Below, piece by piece: positions 23,155 to 34,035 of a DNA stretch of 64,000 nucleotides. The stretch is from Hordeum vulgare subsp. vulgare (lineage: Eukaryota; Streptophyta; Magnoliopsida; Poales; Poaceae). The notes beneath the pieces were generated by a model, which saw nothing but the letters and a program-made list of their open reading frames with translations, did no database searches and had not been told where the DNA came from. The stretch's first letter is position 1, and every line of letters starts with the position of its first letter. The stretch is from contig NC_058518.1 of the NCBI RefSeq assembly GCF_904849725.1, positions 511,425,225-511,489,224 of the forward strand, given 5' to 3'. A program made the position numbers and the translations under genes.

Positions 23155-23864
23155 CTTGTAACGACCAAGATGCGGTCCTTTCAAATCTGGGGATCGAGGC
23201 CCCGAATTGGAAAGGAGCGCATCTAAGCGTCTCGCAAACGGGTATCACAGCACATACATACTAATAAAGATAGACAATCAGGGATTCAATTGCCTTCTCA
23301 TAAATATCTCAGAGTACATCACACATACAACCAATGTAGTTCCGCTACGGACTACAAAACATAGAAATGCTATGCTACCCTGCCTGCAGGCCCACGATCA
23401 CGATCACGCCTCAATGTTCTAGATAGTTCACGTAAAGGCGGTCTGTCTCCTCGTCGTACTGCCACGCCAGCTGAGTGCCGTCGGGATCATCTGTCTCTGG
23501 GGTACCTGTACCTGTTGGGATTTTGGAGGAATCTATGAGCCACGAGGGCTCAGCAATCTAAGACCTTGGTGCCATAACTAGTCAAGTTATTAGGTAGGAT
23601 AAGGTGAAGTGTTTAAGGTCACAGCATCCTAAGATTGATTTGGTGGCTATCTTACGTAGCATTTATGAAGGTGGTCTACACTAGCGTTCGTGATTACTTG
23701 GTCACTAAGTGACCCTGAACACCTACCTACGGCATTCATAACCCCACCGTGTTCACGATCGAAGAGAGATCTTCGAGGGGACAGTCATGGTTACGCACAC
23801 AGTTGGTACTTTTATTAGCTTATGTTCGAGTTATCTAATACCGGATGTTAACAAGATATTCCAA

Positions 23865-23918
23865 GTTGCCACATAACCGCGGGCATGGCTTTCCGAAAGA
23901 TTAAACCCTGCAGGGGTG
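23865..23918 (-). promoter_or_regulatory. Conserved LTR box (D, 5' LTR copy)
   Basis: Same block as at 13083-13140, with GCATGCCC in place of GTGCC. It retains GCACCCCTGCAGGGTTTAAT and CCGCGGTTATGTGGCAAC. Confidence 0.65.
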
Positions 23919-26644
23919 CTCCAACTAGTCCATCACAAACGTCCACCGGCCGCAAAGTCATCCTCTATCACGAATCTCGTGATCTCGTTGGATTCCTTCT
24001 AGGAAAACCTCAACTCTGGGGGAAACCAAAGCTTCACTGGGATTCCTATACGGAAGATATATCGCTTAGGTAAGGCAATACTAGCAGGACCTCCCGACGT
24101 GTTGACGACCCTGATAAGAGCCGCGTATCTCAGTCTCAGGACACGCCGGATGAGCGATGGTTACCACACCAAAACACCGAGTTGCCCCGGGAAGCGTAAT
24201 AAGCTGCTCTGGGTTGGACCAACACTCATGAGGAGCACAGGCCCGGGTTGTTGATTAAGATCCTCGGGGTAGCTATTCCCTATGCAGTTTATTATTAAGT
24301 GATTAGCAAATTAACACCAATGTTGGGTCCTGTCGGACGAGCCTTAGCACTACGCGATTTGTCGAGGGGGTCCTCATAACAACCCCGAACGTGTTAGGAG
24401 CGATCATTATGGAATCAAACACCGGTAGCCGGTAACTAAGGCGGCAATAACGGAACAAGGCACCCGGCAAAAGGCTAGGCCTTCCGTCATTTACCAAGTA
24501 TATAGGTGCATTAATTAAATAACAAAATTTAATATAATGATATCAAGCTCATGTTATCACATGAGTCAAAGCACCTGCATCTAGCAACGCTAACATTAGT
24601 AGCTGAGCAAAGCCTACTTAGCCATTCAAGTTTTGCTAGGAAGGGATCAGTGTATGGGTTCATGGCACATCAAGAGGCAATTTAATTCAGTGGTAGGCAG
24701 CAAGAAATATGACATGCATACGCAAACTAGCATAACATGTCTAGAGATGGAATCAAGGTCATATCATCTTGCCTGTGATATCCTCAGCTTGGAATGGTTC
24801 TTGTTCGTCCTGCACGTACTCTCCCGAATCCACGTACTCGTTCTCCGATCCCGGTGCTACCCACCATAAGAATAACATCCAATGAACAACAGCACCTCAA
24901 GATGCAACAAGCACATGATGCATGAGATGAAAAATGAGCATGCATCACTATTTCTATCACTAGCACAAGCAAAAGAAAGTACTACAAGTTTCTGGACAGA
25001 ACTGTACACTCAGCTATTTTGACATGCATGAGAATGACATGATCAGATGCATCTCGTGAAAATGATGCAAAACCATATAAAGAACATTACAATCGGAGCT
25101 ACGGATCAACGGGAATCAACGAAACAAGATATGAAGCCCTACGTGTAAGAATCAACACCACAGACTCAAATGGCACAAATCTGGTATTCCCAGGTTGCCA
25201 AGACATATAACAACCCAACATGAATGGATTGGAGCATGGAAGAACACCACCACATCAACTAAGCACCCACAATCATCAAAATGACAAAACTACATAATCT
25301 GCCATAATCTGCATCTTAGCACTTTGTGAGCTAGCCTCATGCAACATAGCTACAGCCCTCCAAATATGACAAATAATATATGTGGCTGTAGCTATCCAAG
25401 AATATTACCAGCACAAGCAAGAATCACACAAAAAGGAATTAAACACAGGAAGATACAAGGCTACAAACTTTCCGAAAACCATCAGATCTCAGGGACTTAG
25501 TGAAAATTCCTGCACCTGACTTTCTATCTTAGTTCTAAATATTTTTGACAGCAACCAAAACATAACCTACTGGATTCCAAATAGGATGAAATTTAACAGG
25601 GAGCTTCACAAACATATCAGGTCCAAATTCCTAGCACTGAACTAAGGCTAGATCCCAACACAAGGACTAGCACAACCTCATCTACAGGAGAAGAAAATGT
25701 TCCCACATTCCCAGACTTAGTGAAATTCCAGATTTCACTAAGCTGGAATTTTCAGCCACATGCCCACTTTGTCTAGGCATAGGTTGCGCACAAGTAACAG
25801 CATGTGATAAATGACACCACCATGGTGTAAAGCAAAACCCCTACTACTTCCACACAAAAGCTCATGCCCTTGGGCTCCACCTATTCCATGGAATAAAAGA
25901 GCAAACTTGCAACAAATATGAATATGTCAACTCCATAAAGTATCCTAATGGCAAAACTAACTTCAACACTGGATTCCTTGGGAGATTCTACCCCAAAATC
26001 ATATATAATATGTGGGCACTTACTTGCAACAAGTGACCACAAATTAAGGAAGAGGAAACTACTCCAAATCATGCTAGTGAATAGGGTATCATTTCATGTA
26101 GTTCCACTATATCAACTACTACATGGTTGAGCTCATGTGCACAATGACAAAGTGACATGGGGGTTTGAACCCCATGTTTGTGTCATGAACATCAACTTCA
26201 TAACCACTACTACCAAGCTATCCACACAAACAACATACCATGCCCTCTGACATATGGTCATGTGAAGGTGCAAAGCTTGCTTGCAAAGGTGGAATGCTTC
26301 TCACACACACATCTACTCCACATCACCCACAAGCACATCATGCTCTAGATCAACACACATACCTACACATGCTAAACATAGCTTGCATCACATGGCAAAC
26401 ATACACACATCATAACCCTCATAAGATGCATTTTCACATGAAACTCTAGTGCATCACACACACATCTACTTACACACCCACACACATATGCTCTTCTCAC
26501 ATGAACACACACATGCACACATCACATGGCACTTCTTATAGCAATAAAGGGTAAAAATAAATGCCAAGTCATCTATGGATTGTGGCACAAGCATGGCAAT
26601 ATGCAAAGAAGGGGAAAAATAATATAGCATGAAGGAAAAATAAA

Positions 26645-26720
26645 AGGGGGCACTCTGGGTTTCGAACCCCTGTGCCCCTGGTTCCAAATGCTCAACACAC
26701 ATAGCCTCACCACTCTGCTG
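26645..26720 (-). other. tRNA-like module 2 in 5' LTR of D
   Basis: B box GGGGTTCGAAACCC and A-box-like GAGTGGTGAGGCT are kept; the downstream TTTTATTTTT is kept. It is the counterpart of 15859-15935. Confidence 0.5.
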
Positions 26721-26810
26721 CAAGTCACTGGTTCGACTACAGAGAGGATGTATACAAGGTATGGTCTACCCCTGCGGCTATTGTGCTGAGACAACATGCA
26801 GAAAAACAAA

Positions 26811-26885
26811 AGGGGGCGCCGAGGGAATCGAACCCACGACGTGGGTCTGTCAAACACAAGCGCTACCACTACACTACACCTCGAA
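26811..26885 (-). other. tRNA-like module 1 in 5' LTR of D
   Basis: GTGTAGTGTAGTGGTAGCGC and GGGTTCGATTCCC are identical to the other LTR copy. The region between has TTTGACAG where the other copy has TTTCACAG. The 3' end reads CTCGGCGCCCCCTTTTG. Confidence 0.55.
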
Positions 26886-28569
26886 GTCTGACAGAGACGG
26901 GAACTGGAACAAGGGAAGCGATAATGGGATCCTACTCTGGCTACAGAATAGTACCTACGACAGGGAGGTCATCGGGCTGATCTCGTCGTGGCTGCTGCTG
27001 CGCACTACCGAAGGAACCCTACATCACGACGAAGCAACACGAAGGGGAAGATCTCCTGCTACTGCTACATGCCTACATGTCGCCCTGATAGCAAGATACA
27101 CACGCACACAGTTCCTGCTGCCCTGGTACACCCTGCTCGACAGGAACCTGGTGACAGGGAGGAAGGTAGCACGCCCTGCTGCCGCAGCGGCTTCGACGCG
27201 CCGGATGGAGGCGAGCTCCCGCCCCTACTACTACCAAACAACGCCATCACGCAAATCACACCATGCTACGCACATGCATCTCCTCGCTACTCTCTGACGA
27301 ACGGCAGCAGAGAGGAAACTATGAGCCCTTCTTTGGATCTAGACCGAACAGAGGAGGGGAAGCAAGGGGGTGATGCTCACCTGGAGAAGAAAGAAGGAAG
27401 GAGGTGCACCCACGGCGTCGAGGCGATGTAGAGGAAGAAGAATGAATGGAGGAAGGTCTGCTGCTACTGAAGTAGAAGAAGAAGGGCACCGTGGCCGCGG
27501 TGAAGACGAGCTCAGACCCGTCGGTGTGGTCACTCCCCGACCCTACCGACGACGGGAATGGAACGCGGGGTCGAACCCTGAGCTTCTGGACATGGCCGCC
27601 GTCGCCGGAGACGACAGGAGGCAGGGGATCGGCGGCTGGTTGCTTCTGTGCTACTCTGCTAGTCCTACAGAGTACTTACCTTGGGGAGGAAGGGAGAGAT
27701 GGAGGGGAAGAAGAGAGGTGGCCGCGACAGGAGGGAATGGAGAGTAACCCTAGGCGAGGGGGGGCACGGACGCCCAGGTAATAAGGGCCCTCGATGTTTG
27801 TGCAACGGCGTTACTGCCCTCTCTCTCTCTTGCACACTGACGGAAAGCGAGGGAGGATAACAACGGCGTCAGAGGAGGAAGGAGGTGTCGTAGGACTGGG
27901 CTCCCACGCGCGAGGGAGGCGGTAGATGGGCCGCCAGGGAAAAGAGAGGGAGCCCTCTGGCTCGTTTTAAAAGAAAGTGAACCTTGTGGCCTCTTCTATT
28001 TAAAGAAAGTCCAGAAAGAAAAGAAAAAATAAACAAGGCAAAACTACTGGGGTAATTCAACAGAAAAAAATACCCCCTTGTCATAGGAAAATCTGACCTA
28101 TTTAAATAAAACAAAACAAGATTTTTAGGAGCAAGTAATTATTTTTACAAAACAGCCATGGTACGTACTGTTTTGTAATTCCTTACACCTTTTAAACACC
28201 CATTCAAACCAGCCAATCAGACATCTCATCGACCAAAATTCTAAGCTAACACATGAGCATATTTAAAAGAGGGAAGGGAGAAGTGAATCTTGACATAGGA
28301 GAAATTGAGAGGAGGGGTGGAGATGGTTTTGAAACCTAAGCATATACTATCACATGCACAACAACACAAGGACAAGACATGAAATCACAATAACACAATG
28401 CAACAACAAGAACACATGGCATGATATGGAATGCATGCATGCAAAGGAAGAGAAAATAATAAGGTGGCATCACATGAAATACTAAGCATGGGCTCTCTCA
28501 TAGCATTGACATGGTGGACCCACATGAGATAGGTTCCAAATAGGGAAGGTTTACATCTGGGGCACTACA

Positions 28570-28574
28570 GCACA
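28570..28574. repeat. Target site duplication of D (right), GCACA
   Basis: Exact match to 12371-12375. Confidence 0.95.
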
Positions 28575-29225
28575 CAACCAGGAGCAAAGAAGTGAACCAA
28601 GTCTTAGCATCATCCTTTAGCGAGAAAGGAAACAACTTGAGATATAGTAGTGGCGGATCTTTTCCTCACTAGTGAATAGGGTGGCTATATCGTGCAGTTT
28701 GGTAAGATGGGCTACAAGTGTTTCAGACTCATAACCGTGAAAAGGATCAGATTCGACCAAAGTGATTAACTCAGGGTCGACAGAGAACTCATAGTCCTTA
28801 TCAGTCATAAAGATAGGTGAAGTAGCAAACTTCGGGTCGTATTTCATCCTAGCGTTCAGAGATTTTTCTTTCCACTCGAGCAGTAATTTCTCAACATCAT
28901 AGCTATCCTTACACGCAAGAAAGTCCTCAGCTATCTCTCCCTCCATAACATAGCGTTCAGGCATAACAGGCAATTCAGGCATAGTAGATTCTACTTCAAT
29001 AGTATTAGCAGTTTCAGAAGTATCATCACATCTAGCAGCAACTCTAGCAATTTGTGCATCAAGGAACACACCTAGTGGCAAAGAAGTATCAAGCATGACA
29101 TCATCAGGCAAAGCAGTATCAAGCATAGCATCATCATAAGCATCATGGGCAACAGAAGTAGCATCATCAAGCACAGGCGACATATCAAGATTTCTAGCAG
29201 GAGGTGATGCCGCAAACTTACTCAT
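28575..29225 (-). pseudogene. Gag N-terminal third of element B
   Basis: The minus-strand frame opens at Met 29225 (MSKFAASPPARNLDMSP), about 150 bases after the tRNA-Asp primer site. It encodes an acidic region with repeated DDxMLDTxLP units, then LLLEWKEKSLNARMKYDPKF, a SVDPELITLVESDPFHGYE segment and LTKLHDIATLFTSEEKIRHY. This is the typical start of Athila gag in Triticeae. A small indel near 28640 shifts the frame before the conserved DDAKTWF motif. The frame then meets element D at 28569 and resumes at 12375. Confidence 0.82.
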
Positions 29226-29374
29226 AACTGAAGGTGAATCAAGTGCAGAGCTAGATGGCAGTTCCTCACCTGTCTCGTAGTCAAAGGCAAGATTTCAGTT
29301 CTTGGATCTTTCGGATTCCTCATAGTGATCAGCAGACGTCAATCCCAAGTGACTCACAGAATACAGTTGTGCTT

Positions 29375-29391
29375 CCCCAGCAACGGCGCCA
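29375..29391 (-). other. Primer binding site of A/B (tRNA-Asp type)
   Basis: Minus strand TGGCGCCGTTGCTGGGG matches the 3' end of plant tRNA-Asp (..CCCCGGCAACGGCGCCA) with one mismatch. It lies six bases from the LTR end. It defines B as transcribed leftward from the LTR at 29398-30935. Confidence 0.88.
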
Positions 29392-29397
29392 AAAAAA

Positions 29398-30935
29398 TGT
29401 CTTGATGACTGATGACCCACAAGTATAGGGGATCAATCGTAGTCCTTTCGATAAGTAAGAGTGTCGGACCCAACGAGGAGGAGAAGGCTCCGATAAACGG
29501 TTTTCAGCAAGGTAATAACTGCAAGCACTGAAAGTAGCGGTAAAAAGTGATGGTGTAGCGAGGTGAAATGTAGCGAGCGAAAAGTAACAAGTAACAAGTA
29601 GTAGCAACGGTGCAACAAGTGGCCCAATCCCTTTTTGTAGCAAGGGACAACCCTGAACAAAGTCTTATAGGAGGAAAAACGCTCCCGAGGACACACGGGA
29701 ATTTCTGTCATGCTAGTTTCATCATGTTCATGTGATTCGCGTTCGTTACTTTGATAGATTGATATGTGGGTGGACCGGCGCTTGGGTACTGCCCTTACTT
29801 GGACAAGCATCCCACTTATGATTAACCCCTCTCGCAAGCATCCGCAACTATGAAAGAAGAATTAAGACAACGTCTAACCATATCATTAAACTAGTGGATC
29901 CAAATCAGCCCCTTACGAAGCAACGCATAGACTGGGGTTTAAGCTTCTGTCACTCTAGCAACCCATCATCTACTTACTACTCCCCAATGCCTTCCTCTAG
30001 GCCCAGGTATGGTGAAGTGTTATGTAATCAACGTTCACATAACACCACTAGAGAAAAAACAACATACAACATATCAAAATACCGAACGAATACCAAATTC
30101 ACATGACTATTATTAGCATGACTTATCCCATGTCCTCGGGAACAAAAGTAACTACTCACAAAACATAATCATAATCATGATCAGAGGTGTAATGAATAGC
30201 ATCAAGGATCTGAACATAAACTCTTCCACCAAGTAATCCAACTAGCATCAACTACAAAGAGTAATCAACACTACTAGCAACCTTACAAGTACCAATCGGA
30301 GTCGCGAGACGGAGATTGGTTACAAGAGATGAACTAGGGATTGGAGAGGATATGGTGCTGATGAAGATGTTGATGAAGATGCCTCCCCTCCGACATGAGG
30401 AGTGTTGGTGATGACAATGGCGACGATTTCCCCCTCCGGGAGGGAAGTTTCCCCAGCAGGATCGTCCTTCCGGAGCTCTAAACTGGATCTGCTCAAGTTC
30501 CGCCTCGTGGCGGCGGCGAAACCACGAAAAAGTTCCCTCTTGATTTTTTCTGGAACGAAACCCTTCATATAGCAAAAGAGGGGGGCCAGTGGGCTGTCAG
30601 GGAGCCCACAAGCCCTGTAGCCGCCACCAGGGGGTGGCGGCTACCAGGCTTGTGGGGCCCTGGTAGCTCCCCTCTCGTACTTCTTTCGCAAAGTATTTTT
30701 TATATATTCACAAAAAATTCCACGTAAATTTTCAGGGCATTTGGAGTTGTGCAGAATAGAGGACTCAGATTTGCTCCTTTTCCAGTCCAGAATTCCAGCT
30801 GCGTGAATTCTCCCTCTTCAAATAAACCTTGCAAAATAAGAGAGAAAAGGCATAAGTATGGTACCACAAAGTAATATAACAGCCAATAAAGCGATAAATA
30901 TCAACATGAAAGCATGATGCAAAATGGACATATCA
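29398..30935 (-). repeat. Athila-lineage LTR shared by regions A and B (1,538 bp)
   Basis: The minus strand begins TGATATGTCCATTTTGCATC (30935) and ends TCATCAGTCATCAAGACA (29398). To its right is a proper 3' internal end (AAGCTTGGGAGAG polypurine) and to its left a proper primer site plus gag. It therefore serves as the 3' LTR of A and the 5' LTR of B at once. It contains a GC-rich hairpin (30605-30656) followed by a TATA-like CTATATGAAG (30573-30564). The family is WHAM/Sabrina-like. Confidence 0.82.
30562..30656 (-). promoter_or_regulatory. Hairpin plus TATA module in the A/B LTR
   Basis: Arms 30605-30628 and 30633-30656 pair at 22 of 24 positions (CCCACAAGCC..GCCGCCACC against GGTGGCGGC..GGCTTGTGGG) around a 4-base loop. 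On the minus strand, CTATATGAAG follows about 32 bases later. Confidence 0.65.
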
Positions 30936-32469
30936 ACTCTCCCAAGCTTAGACCTCGCTTGTTCTCAAGCGAAAACCAAGTTCCATAAACATGTCCACAT
31001 GTTTAGGGACGAAGGTGTCGATAAAACATAATACGAACATGAGGGCATCATGATCACACATATAACAGCAATACATCATAAAGATTCTTATGGGAAAGTA
31101 ACAATTCCTTCACAAAAAGTATGAAGCAAAATCCTTACCGAGAAGTAACCAACAACAGTCCAAAGTCATTGAAGCAATTGCAATTTATCATAATATCATA
31201 AAGAGTCAAATAAGAGCTCGTAAGGCAAACCCACATACTCAATCATCTCTTTTATTTTCCACAATTGTTACAACTCACGTGGTACTCATGGTGTCAAAGT
31301 TTCATCTGGACACAGAGGAAGATAGGGGCTTATAGTTTTGCCTCCCAACCATTTACCTCAAGGGTAAAGTCAACAATAATAAAGCATAAGTACTCATCTC
31401 CAAGTTGATATATGAATATAGATCTTTCCCAATCATGTGACGGTAGCCAAGACAAAGGAAAAATAGGGAATTGGTGAAGATCACCATGACTCTTACAAGG
31501 GCAAAAAGTAAAGGTACAAGATAGGCCCTTCGCAGAGGGAAGTAGAGGTTGTCATGTGCTTTTGAGGTTTGAATGCATGTCCTCTTAGTGCGGAGGAACG
31601 TCACTTTATATTGCCTCCTGTGATAAAAAACTTTATTATGCAGTCTGTCGCTTTTATGTCTTCCTCATCATAGGTTCGTACAAAGCTTATTTTCCACACA
31701 CTAATAGATCATACAAATTAGAGAGAAATTTTTATTGCTTGCACCGATGACAACTTACTTGAGGGATCTTATTCAATCCATAGGTAGATATGGTGGTCTC
31801 TCATGGCAAAACTGGGTTGAAGGTTTATGGATGCACAAGTAGTATCTCTACTTGGTGCGGGAGTTTTGGCTAATATGAGGTGGAAGCAATCGTCACATGT
31901 TAAGGGATCTCTAATCATATAATATTGTTTGGAACCAAGCAAACACAATTCATTATGTTGTCTTCCTTGTCCAACATCTACTTCTAAGCATGTAATAGTT
32001 TGGTGAGTGCTCACAATTGTAAAAAAGTGTCAAAGATGATATATTTATATGTGAACCTCTCTTTCCTTATTACTTCTTATTAATTGCAACAATGACTGAG
32101 GTCTATGTTGTTTTATTCTCAACAAGTTTCAATCATCATACGTGTCATATGTGAAGCTATCACTTTCCATAAGATCATCTCATGATCTTTCATACTATCG
32201 TTCTTTTCATGCTTTTGATCAAGACACAAAGCAAAGCCCTTGACTAAGATACTCTTTATTATATAGATCGCAAGCTCGAATACAACGGGGGAGAGACAAA
32301 GCAAAAGACTCAAACTAAACACTAAATACTTATTCCACTAAGAGAAGAAATAAAAACTGAAAAGGAAAGAACTAAAACAACGGTAAAAGAAAAAGATAAA
32401 AAGGTGATACGATACCAGGGCAACTCCCCCAAGCTTGGCAGAAGCCAAGGGGATTGCCCATACCAATGC
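30936..32469 (-). other. 3' UTR of A
   Basis: This is the long non-coding interior between the 3' ORF and the LTR. It holds one 83-codon minus frame (31604-31353) with a hydrophobic stretch (YLVPLLFALVRVMVIFTNS) and repeated CATTAGCA-type AT-rich sequence. It ends in CGCTTGAGAACAAGCGAGGT, itself a short palindrome, then the polypurine AAGCTTGGGAGAG at 30936-30949. Confidence 0.6.
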
Positions 32470-32856
32470 TTAGTTGTCTTCCTTTGGTGGTGATGGTGGT
32501 GGAGTTGTTGCCTTTGATTCCAAGAGAGCTATCAATCTTTGATTTATACCTTTGAGATCTGCGACATGGTTGTCCAGCAAAACAACTTCACGAGAAAGGG
32601 AAATATTGCGAGCACGAGTTGTTTCGCAAAACCTCAAGAGTTCAATCAAGGATGGAGACAGCACGTGGAGGAAGGGTTGGAGAAAATCTACTCCTTCAAC
32701 GTCTTCAATGTTGAACATAGGTTGAACTTCCTCCCTAGCTTGGGTTTTCTCCTTAGCTTTGTCCCTGACTTCCATGACTTCTACTCTTTTCAGATCAGCA
32801 TCTACTTCTTCATGAACTTGGGGAAGATCATTCTCCCCAACAGATTCCTGAGACAT
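32470..32856 (-). CDS. Post-integrase ORF of Athila-lineage element A, function unknown
   Basis: A 128-codon minus-strand frame (Met 32856, MSQESVGENDLPQVHEEV; stop 32470) lies between integrase and the 3' LTR, where Athila relatives sometimes carry an env-like or other extra ORF. It is acidic and Lys/Glu-rich in the first half, then has a predicted amphipathic/coiled segment (LLRFCETTRARNISLSREVV, LDNHVADLKGINQRLIALLE) and a Pro-rich end (TTPPPSPPKEDN). There is no signal peptide or transmembrane segment, so it is not a classical envelope protein. It is intact here although integrase upstream is broken. A TATA (32941-32948) lies 85 bases upstream of its start, so it may be expressed from its own promoter. 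The function is not known to me. Confidence 0.6.
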   Translation of the reverse strand: MSQESVGENDLPQVHEEVDADLKRVEVMEVRDKAKEKTQAREEVQPMFNIEDVEGVDFLQPFLHVLSPSLIELLRFCETTRARNISLSREVVLLDNHVADLKGINQRLIALLESKATTPPPSPPKEDN

Positions 32857-32940
32857 CTTTGCTCTAAATCTGCGGCAGACAACAGGCTCGAAACAAAAAC
32901 AGAAGAAAACTGCGAGATATGGAAATCAAAACCCTCGGGC

Positions 32941-33080
32941 TATATATAATGATTTTTTCTAGACTAGAAGGATTGCTCCGCAAGAAAACGGAGTCCGGGG
33001 GCACACGAGGTGCCCACAAGCCCTGTAGCCGCCGCCAGGGGGGTAGGTGGCGGCTACCAAGCTTGTGGCCGCCTCGTGCG
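32941..33080 (-). promoter_or_regulatory. Internal hairpin plus TATA module of A
   Basis: Arms 33001-33036 and 33047-33082 pair at about 29 of 36 positions, with the same GCCCACAAGCC..GTAGCCGCC words as in the LTR hairpin. On the minus strand TATATATA (32948-32941) follows about 52 bases later and the ORF start at 32856 another 85 bases on. It looks like a second copy of the LTR promoter architecture placed after integrase. Confidence 0.6.
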
Positions 33081-33140
33081 CTCTCCGGACTGCTTTTTAT
33101 TTTTCTAATTTTCCATAAATTCCAAAACGGAGAAAATTTC

Positions 33141-34035
33141 CTATTGGAAAAGCTTCAGAGTGCAGTTACTTACCGAAACAGATACCTCTTCGTTTTCAGG
33201 GTTTGAAAGAGGTTGATAAACATCCCTTATGTACTCCTCTGGAGTTATGATATTGATGATATTGGTCTCAACATTTATGGGAGTACCGGAGATATAATGC
33301 TTGATTCTTTGCCCATTTACCACTCTAGGAAAATTACCTTCCGTGTTATTGATTTTGATGGCACCAGAATGATATACTTCCTCGATAACGTAAGGACCTT
33401 CCCATTTAGAGAGAAGCTTGCCTGCGAAGAATCTTAAGCGAGAATTGTATAGCAGGACATAATCACCTACATTGAACTCTCGTTTCAGTATTCTTTTATC
33501 GTGCCATCTCTTAACCTTTTCCTTGAACAACTTGGCATGCTCATATGCTTGGGGCCTCCATTCATCTAATGAGCTAATATCAAACAACCGCTGCTCACCG
33601 GCAAGTTTGAAATCGAAGTTGAGCTCTTTGATTGCCCAATAAGCTTTGTGTTCTAGCTCAAGAGGTAAATGACAGGCCTTACCGTAAACCATTTTATACG
33701 GCGACATGCCCATGGGATTCTTATAAGCAGTCCTAAAAGCCCATAGTGCATCGTCAAGTTTGCTAGACCAATTCTTTCGAGATCTATTGACAATATTTTA
33801 TAGGATCAATTTGATCTCCCTATTACTCAACTCCACTTGACCACTAGAATGAGGATGATAAGGAGATGCAACTCTATGGTTGACATCATACTAAGCAAGC
33901 ATCTTGCGGAAAACACCATGAATGAAGTGTGAACCGCCATCGGTCATTAGATATCTAGGGACTCCAAATCTTGGGAAAATGACTTCTTTAAGCATCTTAA
34001 TAGAGGTGTGGTGATCAGCATTTTTAGTGGGGATG
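33141..34035 (-). pseudogene. Integrase core end and C-terminus of element A
   Basis: The minus strand continues the integrase split by E and G. It carries the second catalytic region (FGVPRYLMTDGGSHFIHG), [15 protein letters not shown] with the catalytic Glu, the C-terminal KMVYGKACHLPLELEHKAYW, and the GPY/F module (LLSKWEGPYVIEEVYHSGAI), ending near 33141. A TAG at 33891-33893 and a TAA near 33805 break the frame. The DNA-binding Athila-type tail is otherwise intact. The remainder lies at 53493-53568 and 58109 onward. Confidence 0.88.
34031..34035. repeat. Target site duplication of E (left), GGATG
   Basis: GGATG precedes the LTR at 34036 and is repeated at 53493-53497. Confidence 0.95.

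Larger units (their letters stand above)
12376..28569 (-). mobile_element. Element D: complete Tekay/Del-like chromovirus with 5.4 kb LTRs
   Basis: This is a full-length Gypsy of 16,194 bp on the minus strand with LTRs 23157-28569 (5') and 12376-17782 (3'), primer site, one-frame gag-protease-RT-RNase H-integrase-chromodomain, polypurine tract and perfect TSD GCACA. The C-terminal chromodomain and single polyprotein frame place it in the chromovirus (Tekay/Del) lineage. Hand comparison of the first ~410 bases of the two LTRs finds about 19 differences (about 4-5%), so it is older than E and F. Its coding frame holds six nonsense codons and no frameshift. LTRs make up two thirds of its length. 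LTR homology to Sukkula (G/H) suggests it is related to the autonomous partner of that LARD. Confidence 0.93.
23157..28569 (-). repeat. 5' LTR of element D (5,413 bp)
   Basis: TGTAGTGCCCC at 28569 (minus) to GGTCGTTACA at 23157. It is colinear with 12376-17782. Conserved box at 23865-23918; tRNA-like modules at 26645-26720 and 26811-26885. Open frames of 125-178 aa at 26761-27781 are in the GC-rich part and have no recognisable domain. Confidence 0.93.
10000..30935 (-). mobile_element. Element B: Athila-lineage Gypsy, LTR-gag-protease, interrupted by D
   Basis: On the minus strand, an LTR (30935-29398) is followed by a tRNA-Asp-type primer site (29391-29375) and gag starting at 29225. D is inserted at 28569/12376. 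Gag then resumes and runs into protease, ending near 10399, followed by a non-coding stretch with a GC-rich hairpin (10009-10074), where C interrupts it. RT, RNase H and integrase are missing between protease and this 3'-type sequence, so B looks like a deletion derivative or non-autonomous form. The left remainder is outside the window. Confidence 0.8.
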
